A stretch of 64,000 bases of DNA. Origin: UBA11986 sp031402435. GTDB taxonomy: Bacteria > Bacteroidota > Ignavibacteria > UBA10030 > UBA6906. Below are positions 51,318 to 61,230 of this stretch, one piece after another. The stretch covers positions 124,001 through 188,000 of the forward strand of contig JANNSJ010000058.1 of NCBI GenBank assembly GCA_031402435.1. Reading direction: 5' to 3'. Position numbers and translations under genes: made by a program. The notes beneath the pieces are model-generated. The model was not told the DNA's origin. It saw nothing but the letters and a program-made list of their open reading frames with translations, and searched no databases. The first letter of the stretch is position 1; every line of letters begins with the position of its first letter.

Positions 51318-51890
51318 ATGCATCGACAGCGAAGGGTCGGGATGGGTGAGTGGAAGTTGCCTGTGTATGCCGCGATCCTTTTCTTCGTTTCTCTCTGTGT
51401 GCCGGGGTGTTTGTTCGTACGAACGACCGAGCATATCTTTACAGTGAGGGAGGATGGCTCCGGTGAGGGAGTGATTCACCTGACCGACATCCGTTCAGAC
51501 GCCACCACCGACTCTCTCGTGAAACGAGACTTTGATGACATGATGACAGCGTATGGTTCAAAGAAGGTTTCAGAATTTGAAAGACGCGGACGGACGATCA
51601 CGGCAAAGCGCCTGCGTGTCCGGGGCGATACACTGATGGCGGAGATTACCTACGCGTTCCTATCGCCCGAAGCGATCGACGGCCTGCGCATCAACAACGA
51701 CGAAGTGTCAATGATGTTTGCTCCTGAACGTGAAGTGATTCGCACCAACGGTAAAGTGAGCACAACGGACAAGCAGGAAACCCGTATCGTGTGGCCCCGG
51801 GACGCGACGCGATTTGTATACGAAGTACGCGAAAGGGAACTGCCGCCGAGCGTGCCAATGGCATTTCTGTATCAAAAGTATGCTCGTTAA
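51318..51890 (+). CDS. Lipoprotein of unknown function
   Basis: 190 residues with an N-terminal membrane anchor or lipoprotein signal (FFVSLCVPGC). Mature part is beta-rich with HIFTVREDGSGEGVIHLTDIRSD and ITAKRLRVRGDTL. Function unknown. One base after the asd stop, so in the same transcript. Confidence 0.75.
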   Translation: MHRQRRVGMGEWKLPVYAAILFFVSLCVPGCLFVRTTEHIFTVREDGSGEGVIHLTDIRSDATTDSLVKRDFDDMMTAYGSKKVSEFERRGRTITAKRLRVRGDTLMAEITYAFLSPEAIDGLRINNDEVSMMFAPEREVIRTNGKVSTTDKQETRIVWPRDATRFVYEVRERELPPSVPMAFLYQKYAR

Positions 51891-51953
51891 CTGCAAAAGC
51901 TTCATCCTGAGTTGATTGAAACTCAGTTCTGTTTTCGGTATTATCAACACGTT

Positions 51954-52706
51954 ATGACTTCCTCACAAATAACTTCTCAGCTTGTCGATGTCTGTCACCG
52001 GTTGTACAACGGTGGCATGGTCACGGCCACCGACGGAAACGTGAGTGTCCGGCTACCGAACGGCAACATCCTCACGACCCGCTCAGGTATCAACAAAGGA
52101 ATGGTGGCGGAGAACGATTTCGTTGTTGTCACATTGAACGGAGAACAAATCAGTGGAAGCGGCAAGCCGTCGACGGAAGTGGGAATGCACTTGTTCATCT
52201 ACCGTGAACGGCCTGACGTGCATGCCGTTGTGCATGCGCATCCCGTCTACGCAACAGGATTTGCAACTGCAGGAATCGGCCTTGATGCGTGTGTGTTCCC
52301 GGAGGTTATCGTGGGACTTGGCGCTGTTCCGCTTGCCGGGTATGCAACGCCCTCAACGCCGGAAGTGGCTGCATCGCTGGCGCCGTTCGTGAAAACAGCC
52401 GATGCGATTCTCCTCGCCAACCATGGAGTGGTAACGTATGGCAGCGAACTCTATGAAGCATATTTCAAGATGGAGAAAGTTGAGCATGCCGCCCGCATTA
52501 CGTTCGTGGCAACAATGCTTGGCGGGGCACGCACCCTAACGAACGAAGAACTGAACAAGTTACGCAGTGTAAGTGTACAAAGTTACGGCAAGGATTTCTC
52601 TACGAAGATTGCTTGCGAGCTTGACGAGCCGGGAAACTCCGATGTTTCTGAAGAACAGGTGAAAACATACATTGCTGAAAAGCTTCACGCTCTTGGCCTC
52701 CATTAA
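51954..52706 (+). CDS. Class II aldolase/adducin family protein
   Basis: 250 residues. Zinc-binding motifs AVVHAHPVY and LLANHGVVTYG, plus NVSVRLPNG and SGSGKPSTEV that bind phosphate and substrate, place it among L-fuculose-phosphate aldolase-type enzymes or related epimerases/decarboxylases; substrate undetermined. ATG 51954 is chosen as the domain begins shortly after. Confidence 0.88.
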   Translation: MTSSQITSQLVDVCHRLYNGGMVTATDGNVSVRLPNGNILTTRSGINKGMVAENDFVVVTLNGEQISGSGKPSTEVGMHLFIYRERPDVHAVVHAHPVYATGFATAGIGLDACVFPEVIVGLGAVPLAGYATPSTPEVAASLAPFVKTADAILLANHGVVTYGSELYEAYFKMEKVEHAARITFVATMLGGARTLTNEELNKLRSVSVQSYGKDFSTKIACELDEPGNSDVSEEQVKTYIAEKLHALGLH

Positions 52707-52741
52707 TCCATCATCCAATCCAATATAACCAACACGTTTCA

Positions 52742-53857
52742 ATGGCAAGCAGGATCAGAGTTGGCGTCATTTTCGGCGGTCGTTCAGGTGAACATGAAGT
52801 CTCGCTTGTCTCCGCCACATCACTCATCAATGCGCTCGATAAGGAAAAATACGAAGTCATTCCGATTGGCATTACGCAAGCTGGCCGGTGGCTCAGCTCT
52901 GGAAGAGCCCTGCAACTGTTGAAGTCCAAAGAGGGTCTCGAGCAGGAACCCGAACGTTTTCTTGCGCCCGAACCGAACCGCCAGGCGTTGGTATCCGTTA
53001 ACGGTGAAAGCGATTCACAGCTTGACGTTGTGTTTCCTCTTGTTCACGGCACGTACGGTGAGGATGGGACTCTCCAGGGATTGCTGGAACTTGCAAATAT
53101 TCCATATGTTGGCGCGGGAGTACTTGGCTCGGCGGTCGGTATGGATAAGATTGTCCAGAAACAACTCTATGAACAGGCGGGGATTCCCGTTTCGAAGTAC
53201 GTCTGGTTTCTCTCCAGCGAGTGCAAGGCAAAACCAAAGAGGGTTGTGGCTGAAGTTGAGAAGAAGCTGAAATATCCCGTCTTCACAAAACCTGCGAACA
53301 CGGGATCAAGCGTTGGCATCACGAAAGCGCACGACAGGGAGGAACTGGTCGAAGGGATTGCGATGGCCGCCTCATATGACAGAAAAATTGTCGTTGAGCA
53401 GGGAGTAAGGAATGTTCGCGAGATTGAATGCAGTGTGCTCGGAAACGACGATCCGATTTCTTCTGTGCCTGGAGAGATCATCCCTTCAAATGAGTTCTAT
53501 GACTACGATGCGAAGTACGTAGATGGGAAGTCCACATCGGTGATCCCGGCGAAGCTGCCGAAGAAGGTCGTAAAGGAAATTCAAAAACTGGCGGTGCAGG
53601 CGTTCAGAGTGCTTGATCTTGCGGGGATGGCACGTGTGGATTTCTTCGTCACGAAAAAAGACACGATCTATCTTAATGAAGTCAATACCATTCCCGGCTT
53701 CACGTCCATCAGCATGTATCCGAAGCTGTGGGAAGCATCGGGGGTTTCGTACAGCGAGTTGCTCGACCGCTTGATTGCGCTTGCCATTGACCGGCATCGC
53801 GAGAAAAACGCGATCCAAACAACATATCAACCGGTGAAGGACTGGTACAACCAGTAG
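52742..53857 (+). CDS. ddl: D-alanine-D-alanine ligase
   Basis: ATP-grasp ligase joining two D-alanines for peptidoglycan. 371 residues. GGRSGEHEVS at the start, FPLVHGTYGEDGTLQG, KPANTGSSVGITK and the metal site LNEVNTIPGFT are present. In line with the lysA-asd cell-wall theme of the region. Confidence 0.96.
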   Translation: MASRIRVGVIFGGRSGEHEVSLVSATSLINALDKEKYEVIPIGITQAGRWLSSGRALQLLKSKEGLEQEPERFLAPEPNRQALVSVNGESDSQLDVVFPLVHGTYGEDGTLQGLLELANIPYVGAGVLGSAVGMDKIVQKQLYEQAGIPVSKYVWFLSSECKAKPKRVVAEVEKKLKYPVFTKPANTGSSVGITKAHDREELVEGIAMAASYDRKIVVEQGVRNVREIECSVLGNDDPISSVPGEIIPSNEFYDYDAKYVDGKSTSVIPAKLPKKVVKEIQKLAVQAFRVLDLAGMARVDFFVTKKDTIYLNEVNTIPGFTSISMYPKLWEASGVSYSELLDRLIALAIDRHREKNAIQTTYQPVKDWYNQ

Positions 53858-53866
53858 GCGACATCT

Positions 53867-54271
53867 CTACCGTGGTCGCGCTTCAAACCTTCCGGAGGCC
53901 ATGATTCCGGCGAATCCAATCTGGGTCCAGGAACCAAAGTAGCCTCCACGTTGAATCATACCATCAACGATGTAGTTGTTATCAGCATAACCCGGATACA
54001 GATCAACAACAATCCTTCCATTCTCGATACTCCCGCGTAATTCCCCGGTTCCTCGCGTTGAGAGTTGCCATGTGCCTGTGACATGTTCCGGGTCGCTCAC
54101 ATTGAGCAGCAGCCAGCCGGTTTCGTCGATGCGCTCTGTGCTGTCGTAGCTTGTGTAGACAAATGCACCGGTTGGCACCGGAGGTGATGGCACTGCTGTG
54201 GTTTCGGAATCCCTGCAGCTCCATCCAAGAATCACGCTCAACAGTATTGCCAACAGTGTTCGTATTCTCAT
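53867..54271 (-). CDS. Small lipoprotein of unknown function
   Basis: 134 residues with lipoprotein signal ILGWSC. Mature part is beta-rich with VTGTWQLSTRGTGELRGSIENG and DNNYIVDG, resembling a lipocalin-like or tail-fibre-like sandwich, unassigned. An excellent ribosome site (CAGGAGGAAAGG) settles ATG 54271. Convergent with ddl. Confidence 0.75.
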   Translation of the reverse strand: MRIRTLLAILLSVILGWSCRDSETTAVPSPPVPTGAFVYTSYDSTERIDETGWLLLNVSDPEHVTGTWQLSTRGTGELRGSIENGRIVVDLYPGYADNNYIVDGMIQRGGYFGSWTQIGFAGIMASGRFEARPR

Positions 54272-54390
54272 AACCTTTCCTCCTGTATTGTCTCTCGTAA
54301 ATGTAGTCCGCCGCCGTGAATTTATCAACGTTTATGTGACGAGCCGGTCACCTTGAAAACACACGAAATAAGTAGTACATTGACACCACA

Positions 54391-54735
54391 ATGGATAACC
54401 TTTTCTACCGCAAAGACAAGAAGTCGTTTGATGTTCGGGCAGCGCTCAAAAAGCTCCTCAAGAACAAGCGCGCCGTGCTTGGCCTCGTGGTAGGCGTTCC
54501 GCTCACGCTATTCCTGCTCTTCGGAAGTCATGGCATCATCCAGCGGTTCGGGCTCAAGAGCCAAAAGGCGGAGTTGGAAGCAAAAATTGAGCAGGCCAAC
54601 GCTGAGACAAAATTACTCCAGGCAGAATCCAAAGCGTTGGATGGCGACAAGAAAGCCATAGAGAAAGTCGCACGGGAAAAGTACGGGATGATTCGTGAAG
54701 GAGAAACGGTCTATAAAGTCAGAAAGAAGAATTGA
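54391..54735 (+). CDS. ftsB: FtsB/DivIC-family septum formation protein
   Basis: 114 residues: cytoplasmic basic start, one membrane helix (about 28-45), coiled coil about 56-88 (AELEAKIEQANAETKLLQAESKAL), then IEKVAREKYGMIREGETVYKV, the usual FtsB C-terminal signature. Part of the divisome core. Name by family; could be DivIC. Confidence 0.85.
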   Translation: MDNLFYRKDKKSFDVRAALKKLLKNKRAVLGLVVGVPLTLFLLFGSHGIIQRFGLKSQKAELEAKIEQANAETKLLQAESKALDGDKKAIEKVAREKYGMIREGETVYKVRKKN

Positions 54736-54816
54736 AAGGCGCATCGACCACAGATTACCGATTACAGATCATCATCTCCTCCCGGCATTCACTGTAATCC
54801 GAGATTTGTAATCCCC

Positions 54817-56142
54817 ATGGATCTTTTCGCGTCAACATCTTCACCAACCCCACCATCCAAATCTGAAGCACCACTCGCAGAACGCGTACGCCCGCATACT
54901 CTCGAAGAGTTTGTCGGACAGGAACATCTGCTCGGTGAAGGGAGTCCGCTCCGCGTCCTGATCGAAAGCGATCAGCTTCCCTCGATCATTCTCTGGGGAC
55001 CGCCCGGCAGCGGCAAGACAACGCTCGCCCGTATCATTGCCAAACACACCGCCGCGGATTTCTTCCAACTCAACGCTGTCTCGTCCGGTGTGAAAGATGT
55101 TCGTGAAGTCATCGAGCGCGCCGAGGCAAACCGGAAACATCTCGGCAAACGCACGGTGTTGTTCATTGACGAGATTCATCGCTTCAACAAGGCGCAACAG
55201 GATGCACTGCTCCACAGCGTCGAAGATGGTGTGATCACGTTGATCGGCGCAACGACGGAGAATCCGTCCTTTGAAGTCATCTCGCCGCTCCTCTCTCGCA
55301 GTCGCATTTATGTTCTTGAGCCTCTCACTCCCGAGCATCTCAACCGGATCATTGACCATGCATTGACGACGGACGTCAAACTCAGCAAGCACTCGATAGT
55401 TGTGAACGACCGTGACTACCTGATGCTGCTTTCGGGCGGCGATGCAAGGATGATGCTGAACGGGTTGGAGACGGCGATCAGTTTGTCAAAACCCTCGGCA
55501 CATGCAAAGCGCATCGTCGGCAAGAAGCAAATTGAGGAAGCATTCCAACGTAAATATGTCCGGTACGATAAGGGAGGAGAGGAGCACTATAATCAGATTT
55601 CCGCGTTCATAAAGAGCGTTCGGGGAAGCGATCCCGATGCCGCCGTGTACTGGATGGCTCGAATGCTGGATGGGGGAGAGGACCCGAAGTTCATTGCGCG
55701 CCGGTTGATTGTTCTTGCATCGGAAGACATTGGCAATGCCGATCCGCAGGCGCTTGTGCTGGCAACTTCCTGCTTCACGGCGGTTGACTACATCGGCATG
55801 CCGGAGGCGCGCATTATCCTCTCACAAACTGCAACATACCTTGCCTCCGCTCCGAAGAGTAACGCGTCCTACGCAGCAATCAATCAGGCGATGGCGGACA
55901 TCAAGAACATGCCGGACAACCCAGTGCCATTGCATCTTCGCAACGCGCCAACCAAGCTGATGGAAACGCTGGGATACGGCGGGGAGTACAAGTACAGTCA
56001 TGATTTTGATCAGCATTTCGTTGAACAGCAATACCTGCCCGATAATCTGAAGGGGAAGATCTATTACCATCCTACCGATAATGGGGAAGAGAAAACCATT
56101 CGGGAGAGGCTGAATAGCTGGTGGAAGTCGAGAAAAAGATGA
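54817..56142 (+). CDS. rarA: RarA/MgsA replication-associated AAA+ ATPase
   Basis: 441 residues. Walker A GPPGSGKTTL (61-70), Walker B VLFIDEIHRFN, sensor ENPSFEV and the C-terminal MgsA domain (DPKFIARRLIVLASEDIGNADPQ) are all visible. Acts in replication-fork maintenance. Start within ATG 54817 after a tract that contains repeats. Confidence 0.95.
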   Translation: MDLFASTSSPTPPSKSEAPLAERVRPHTLEEFVGQEHLLGEGSPLRVLIESDQLPSIILWGPPGSGKTTLARIIAKHTAADFFQLNAVSSGVKDVREVIERAEANRKHLGKRTVLFIDEIHRFNKAQQDALLHSVEDGVITLIGATTENPSFEVISPLLSRSRIYVLEPLTPEHLNRIIDHALTTDVKLSKHSIVVNDRDYLMLLSGGDARMMLNGLETAISLSKPSAHAKRIVGKKQIEEAFQRKYVRYDKGGEEHYNQISAFIKSVRGSDPDAAVYWMARMLDGGEDPKFIARRLIVLASEDIGNADPQALVLATSCFTAVDYIGMPEARIILSQTATYLASAPKSNASYAAINQAMADIKNMPDNPVPLHLRNAPTKLMETLGYGGEYKYSHDFDQHFVEQQYLPDNLKGKIYYHPTDNGEEKTIRERLNSWWKSRKR

Positions 56143-56150
56143 AACAAACT

Positions 56151-56185
56151 AGTCATTAGTCACTGGTCGATTAGTCAATAGTCAA
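56151..56185. repeat. Short tandem-like AGTCAnTAG repeats
   Basis: Four imperfect copies of TAGTCA-type units, e.g. TAGTCATTAGTCACTGGTC then GATTAGTCAATAGTCAAAG, in the intergenic gap before the lptD gene. Meaning unknown. Confidence 0.5.
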
Positions 56186-56214
56186 AGAGTTATTAGGTAG
56201 AAAAGTAGAGAGTT

Positions 56215-58800
56215 GTGAAGGTTCATTCGCTGACATATTGGGTTTTCTTTCTGGGTGTTCTTGCTGTGATGATTCCATCCGGATCGTTTGCGCAGGAGCG
56301 TTCCATCGCGGATACAACCCTTGCCTTGGTTGCAGATACATCGAAGGTAAAAGCCGACACGACCAAAACAGTGAAGTCTCCGTCGGGGGTTGATTCGGTG
56401 GTGACGTACTCAGCCGTTGATTCGCTTGTGTACTCCCTGCGAACCAAGACGATGTACCTCTACGGCAAAGGAGATATCAAATATAAAGAGCTTGGCTTGA
56501 AGGCGGAGAATATCGACATCAATCTGAACACATCCACACTCAATGCAGTTGGTGTGCTTGATACCGCCGACACGACAGGAAAGAAATTCCGCGGTCAGCC
56601 CGATCTCATCGATAGCGGCGAGAAATATCACGGCTCGAAGATCACCTACAATTTCAAATCCAAGAAAGGGAAGATCACTCTTGGGGAGACGGCAATGGAA
56701 GAGGGGCTGTACTACGGCGAGCAGATCAAGCGGGTCGATACCGATGTGTTGTTTGTTGGGGAGGGAAAATATACAACGTGCGAGCTTGAACATCCTCACT
56801 ATTACTTCGGCAGTCCCGAGATGAAAGTAACAGTGAAGGACAAAGTGGTTGCACGTCCGGTGTACCTGTATCTTTCTGACGTTCCCGTGTTTGCTTTGCC
56901 GTTCGGGATATTTCCAACAGATCGTGGTCGGCGCTCCGGTCTCATCGCGCCCGCGTACGGCGAGAGCGGAAGGGGCAGGTATCTCATGCATCTCGGTTAT
57001 TACTGGGCGATCAGCGACTATATGGATCTGAGTCTCCGTGGCGATGGGTATACCAAAGGAAGCTGGGTGCTCTACTCGGACTATCGTTACGCGCTCCGGT
57101 ACAACTTCGTTGGCGGTTTAAGCGGATCATACGCGAAGACCATCTCCGGACTGCGCGGCGATCCCGGATACAGCCAGGAGACGCAGTTCAACGTCCGGAT
57201 GAACCACAATCAGGACATCAATCCGACGACGCGGCTGGTGGTTGACTTCACATTCTCCAGCGGGAATTACTATCAGCGTACAAGCAACAACCTTCAAGAT
57301 CTTCTCCGACAAAACATCATCTCCAATGCAACGCTGACCAAGTCATGGGAAGGTACGCCCAACAGCATGTCGATGAATATCCGTCGTGATCAAAATCTCC
57401 GGGATGGATCGGTCAGCGAGGTGATTCCAAGCCTCTCGTTCAACGTCGGCCAGAGTTTTCCCTTCCGTTCGAAAAAGCGAAGCGGCGGGGAGGACTCGCA
57501 GCAGTGGTATGATCTGATTGGCTACTCCTATGGAGCGCAGTTCCTCAATGTACACAACAAGGTTCCCGTTCCCGACAGTCTCGGCGGCGGCTTCTCGCAC
57601 AACGAGCGTCGTGGAATCCAACACACCGTTTTAATCAGTGCATCACCAAAGTTGAGTTATTTTACGATCACGCCATTCTTCAACTATGCTGAGAAATGGT
57701 ACGACAAGCAGATCGAGCGCAGATTCAACCCGTCCGACAGTACAATAACCACGAACGACGTAAAAACCGTGAAGGCCGTCCGGTACTATGATATGGGAGT
57801 ATCAGCAGCGACGAAGCTGTACGGCGTGTTTCAGCCGGGCATTTTTGGTATTAAGGGAATCCGTCACCAGCTTTCTCCGAGTCTTTCCTATACGTACCAA
57901 CCGGACTTCTCCCAGCCCAAGTATGGCTACTACGGAACGTACCGCAATGCCGCGGGAGTTGAGCAGAAATACAACCTCTACGAACGTGAAGTGTTCGGTG
58001 GATCACCCGCCGGTGAACGTCAGGCAATCGGATTGAACATCGGCAACGTGCTTGAGATGAAGATGGCGGGGAATGACAGCTCCGGTGAGGACCGGAAGTT
58101 CACCCTGCTGAACCTTGGCGCCGGCATTTCCTACAACTTTGCTGCCGACAGCCTGCGGTTCAGCGAGCTCGGCCTTTCGTACCGGACAAACATCGGGGAG
58201 AAATTTAATATCGGCGGCAATGCGTCGTACAACCTGTACAAGTTTGAAGTTGATCAGAAAGGCATTGGGCGGCGCGTCAACAAATTTCTCATCAACACGC
58301 AGGGACGGCTTGCGCAGTTGACGAACTTCAGTATCAGCATAGGCACGAGCCTGAGCGGTGAGAAGAAGGAAACCAAAGCCGGACCGATACGAACTGCTGA
58401 GGATTCGATCGCGCAGTTTCAAAAGGGGGGCTACGTCGGGTTGTATGACCAGGAGGTGCCCGACTTCAGCATTCCCTGGAACCTTGACCTCACGTGGAAT
58501 TTCAGCCAGAACCAGTCCGACCCGCGTTTCAAGTCCCGCAGCTCAAACATCTCGGCGGCTCTCGGCTTCAACCTGACGGAGTTCTGGAAGATCAACGCAA
58601 GCACAAGCTACGATGTGATCAATCGGGAGTTCGCCGCGCCGCAGGTGACGGTCTACCGCGACCTGCATTGCTGGGAGCTGAACTTCAGTTGGGTGCCAAC
58701 GGGGGCATACCGGAACTACCGCTTCGAGATCAAACTGAAGGCGCCGCAACTGCGTGACGTGAAGGTGACGAAGCAGTTTAATTCGAGGGAGATATTTTGA
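56215..58800 (+). CDS. lptD: LptD/OstA-type LPS-assembly outer-membrane protein
   Basis: 861 residues. Signal peptide to about 26, then an OstA/LptA-type jellyroll segment (about 60-225: GKGDIKYKELGLKAENIDINL...), a PFGIFPTDRGRRSGLIAP loop typical of LptD, and a large C-terminal barrel of aromatic-rich strands. Delivers lipopolysaccharide to the outer leaflet. GTG start after AGAG; normal length for the Bacteroidota type. Confidence 0.9.
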   Translation: MKVHSLTYWVFFLGVLAVMIPSGSFAQERSIADTTLALVADTSKVKADTTKTVKSPSGVDSVVTYSAVDSLVYSLRTKTMYLYGKGDIKYKELGLKAENIDINLNTSTLNAVGVLDTADTTGKKFRGQPDLIDSGEKYHGSKITYNFKSKKGKITLGETAMEEGLYYGEQIKRVDTDVLFVGEGKYTTCELEHPHYYFGSPEMKVTVKDKVVARPVYLYLSDVPVFALPFGIFPTDRGRRSGLIAPAYGESGRGRYLMHLGYYWAISDYMDLSLRGDGYTKGSWVLYSDYRYALRYNFVGGLSGSYAKTISGLRGDPGYSQETQFNVRMNHNQDINPTTRLVVDFTFSSGNYYQRTSNNLQDLLRQNIISNATLTKSWEGTPNSMSMNIRRDQNLRDGSVSEVIPSLSFNVGQSFPFRSKKRSGGEDSQQWYDLIGYSYGAQFLNVHNKVPVPDSLGGGFSHNERRGIQHTVLISASPKLSYFTITPFFNYAEKWYDKQIERRFNPSDSTITTNDVKTVKAVRYYDMGVSAATKLYGVFQPGIFGIKGIRHQLSPSLSYTYQPDFSQPKYGYYGTYRNAAGVEQKYNLYEREVFGGSPAGERQAIGLNIGNVLEMKMAGNDSSGEDRKFTLLNLGAGISYNFAADSLRFSELGLSYRTNIGEKFNIGGNASYNLYKFEVDQKGIGRRVNKFLINTQGRLAQLTNFSISIGTSLSGEKKETKAGPIRTAEDSIAQFQKGGYVGLYDQEVPDFSIPWNLDLTWNFSQNQSDPRFKSRSSNISAALGFNLTEFWKINASTSYDVINREFAAPQVTVYRDLHCWELNFSWVPTGAYRNYRFEIKLKAPQLRDVKVTKQFNSREIF

Positions 58801-58801
58801 G

Positions 58802-59875
58802 ATGATAGCACTCAAACGTGCTCAGATGGGAAAATTTATCATACTAAGCCTATTTCTTTCGTTTCAAGCCACTTCACAAACGGGAATCATTGTTCAACAT
58901 TGGGTGCAAGAATATCAGCATCGTGGAAGGATCATTCATGACGTAGTTATCGATCCGTCTGGTAATATTCATTCGGCAGCAATCAGTATCCCATCCGTTG
59001 AGATGTCTGGAGGGGTTTTGTTCTATTCCAAAATTGGAAAGGACGGAGAAGAGAGCCAAGAAACAAGAGTGTCCCGGGGGACGGTGAGCCGTTCTACGAT
59101 TGTTCTAAACAGACACGGCGATGCCTTTCTCCTCTATAGCATTGGTACATACATGTACTACGCAGTCTTTGGCAAAGACGGAACGATGAAAACCAAGATG
59201 AGCCAACCGGTTTCGAACCATGAATCCGGAACCGATTATGCCGTGGATTTCGATGATGATGGATCTTTAGAGATATTCGATCGGGCTAACTCAGATTTGT
59301 ACTGGAAGATTGATCGGTGGGGAGCCATTGTGGATCATAAAAAGACTCCTCCCCTCGGATTGAGGGTCCCAACCAACGGTTTCGTTGCTAAGAAACTTGA
59401 TGCTAACTCCTGGCTTCTTGTATGGCACCCTGAGAACTACGAGCTAGGCACCTTTGATTTTGACTCAATCCAAACCATGATTGTTGGAATGTCGCCGATC
59501 CAAATCAAATCGCCGGTACAATCTCACGCCGTGAAAAATATAGCTGATGCGATCATTGAAAATGTTGAGATTGAACGTACCGAAATGGTGCGAGCTTCAG
59601 ACGGAGCGTTCTTGTTTATACCGGTTAAAAGGGGAGAGATGGCAAGGATGTACAGAATTAGATTTGATAAGGAGGGAAATATCCGCTCGTCCAGGAAGAA
59701 TCATGTTCCACTTATTGGCTATTCAGAATTATTGCTCAGGAATCAGTCAATCAGACTTGGGAAACAGAGAGCGGATGAAGGGAGCGCAGAGAGACTCGCT
59801 TTCTTCTATGGATTTACTCCTGGTGGGGAACTGTACTACGAGCGAACCGATTTGAAGTTAAAGCAGAGCAAGTAA
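58802..59875 (+). CDS. Exported protein of unknown function
   Basis: 357 residues. A signal peptide (MGKFIILSLFLSFQATSQ) starts at in-frame ATG 58826; ATG 58802 may also be used. The mature part is beta-rich with several repeat-like strands (VVIDPSGNIHSAAI, LNRHGDAFLLYSIG, VDFDDDGSLEIFDR, DKEGNIRSSRK), suggestive of a beta-propeller. Codon use is AT-richer than in lptD. Function unknown. Confidence 0.7.
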   Translation: MIALKRAQMGKFIILSLFLSFQATSQTGIIVQHWVQEYQHRGRIIHDVVIDPSGNIHSAAISIPSVEMSGGVLFYSKIGKDGEESQETRVSRGTVSRSTIVLNRHGDAFLLYSIGTYMYYAVFGKDGTMKTKMSQPVSNHESGTDYAVDFDDDGSLEIFDRANSDLYWKIDRWGAIVDHKKTPPLGLRVPTNGFVAKKLDANSWLLVWHPENYELGTFDFDSIQTMIVGMSPIQIKSPVQSHAVKNIADAIIENVEIERTEMVRASDGAFLFIPVKRGEMARMYRIRFDKEGNIRSSRKNHVPLIGYSELLLRNQSIRLGKQRADEGSAERLAFFYGFTPGGELYYERTDLKLKQSK

Positions 59876-59949
59876 TACGCAGCTGATCTTGGATTGTCCA
59901 GTCAATGATCACGAATTTAGTTGGATGCAGCAAAACAGTAGTCTCGTTG

Positions 59950-61212
59950 CTATGCCGACTGTTTCCGCTCCTCATAACTGTAAAGCGGCTCGGTCTTGTG
60001 TAGCACCGAGTCGCGTGTAATTGTGCAACCGGAGACCTTTGCTCGGTCGGGGAGGTTGTACATGATATCCAGCATTACCTCTTCAATGATCGATCGCAGT
60101 GCCCGTGCGCCGGTGCCGCGTGCGATTGCCCTCAACACAATTTCCCGTAACGCCCCATCTTCAAATTCGAGGTCTACACCTTCCATTCTGAACAGCTTGT
60201 TGTATTGCTTGATGATGGCATTCTTCGGCTGCGTGAGAATGTTCAGTAGAGCGTCCTCACTCAGCGAGTGAAGTGGTGCAACAAGCGGCAATCTGCCAAC
60301 GAACTCAGGGATGAGTCCGAACTTCACGAGATCGTCCGGCTGAACGAGGGGTAGAAATGAATCTGCGGTTTCTTCTTTTTTACTACGGACATCGGCTCCG
60401 AAGCCCATCGGGTTCTGGTTCACCCGCCGCGCAATGATCTTCTCGAGTCCATCGAATGCGCCGCCGCAAATAAAGAGAATGTTCTTCGTGTTGAGATTGA
60501 TCAGGCTCTGCTCGGGGTGCTTGCGTCCGCCCTTTGGAGGAACGCCGGCGAGTGTGCCTTCCAGGATTTTAAGCAACGCCTGCTGCACGCCTTCACCGGA
60601 GACGTCACGGGTAATGGATGCGCTATCGCTCTTGCGTGCAATCTTGTCAATCTCATCAATGTACACGATGCCGCGCTCAGCCTTCTCGATATTGTATTCG
60701 GCATTCTGCAGAAGATGGACGAGAATCGTTTCAACGTCATCACCAACGTAACCGGCTTCGGTCAGCGTTGTTGCATCAGCGATGGCGAACGGAAGGTCGA
60801 GAATCTTCGCCAGCGTTTGAGCAAGAAGGGTCTTGCCTGTTCCGGTCGGGCCAATAAGCAGGATGTTGGTCTTCTCAATCTCTACATCATCAATATCATA
60901 GAGCCGATCCTTGGCGTCGATGCGCTTGTAGTGGTTGTACACTGCAACGGCCAGGCTTTTCTTCGCCTGTTCCTGTCCGATGACGTATTCATCGAGGGCG
61001 TTCTTGATTTGAATTGGTGTGAGTGTTGCCTTGGGGCCACGTCGGGTCGAGAACGCAGCAAGGTTGTTCCTGATAATATCGACGGAGCTGGATACGCAGA
61101 TGTCGCAGATGTAGACATCCGGTCCGGCAATGATGCTCTGGACTTCTTCAGGAGTTCTTCCACAGAATGAACAGTGGATTTTCTCGCCGCCTCTCGACTT
61201 GGTTGGTGACAT
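59950..61212 (-). CDS. clpX: ATP-dependent unfoldase ClpX
   Basis: 420 residues. Zinc-binding Cys14, 17, 36 and 39 in CSFCGRT...CDIC, Walker A GPTGTGKT, DEIDKIARK, and the ISGF-like tripeptide loop near LAP for ClpP docking (ANPMGFGADVR region). Delivers substrates to ClpP. 18 bases downstream of clpP. Confidence 0.97.
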   Translation of the reverse strand: MSPTKSRGGEKIHCSFCGRTPEEVQSIIAGPDVYICDICVSSSVDIIRNNLAAFSTRRGPKATLTPIQIKNALDEYVIGQEQAKKSLAVAVYNHYKRIDAKDRLYDIDDVEIEKTNILLIGPTGTGKTLLAQTLAKILDLPFAIADATTLTEAGYVGDDVETILVHLLQNAEYNIEKAERGIVYIDEIDKIARKSDSASITRDVSGEGVQQALLKILEGTLAGVPPKGGRKHPEQSLINLNTKNILFICGGAFDGLEKIIARRVNQNPMGFGADVRSKKEETADSFLPLVQPDDLVKFGLIPEFVGRLPLVAPLHSLSEDALLNILTQPKNAIIKQYNKLFRMEGVDLEFEDGALREIVLRAIARGTGARALRSIIEEVMLDIMYNLPDRAKVSGCTITRDSVLHKTEPLYSYEERKQSA

Positions 61213-61230
61213 GTCGTTTCGCCCCGCTGG

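Noticed and set aside
54750..54816. GATTACCGATTACAG-like tract before rarA
   Set aside because: Imperfect short repeat with no clear copy number or structure; not supported as a feature.
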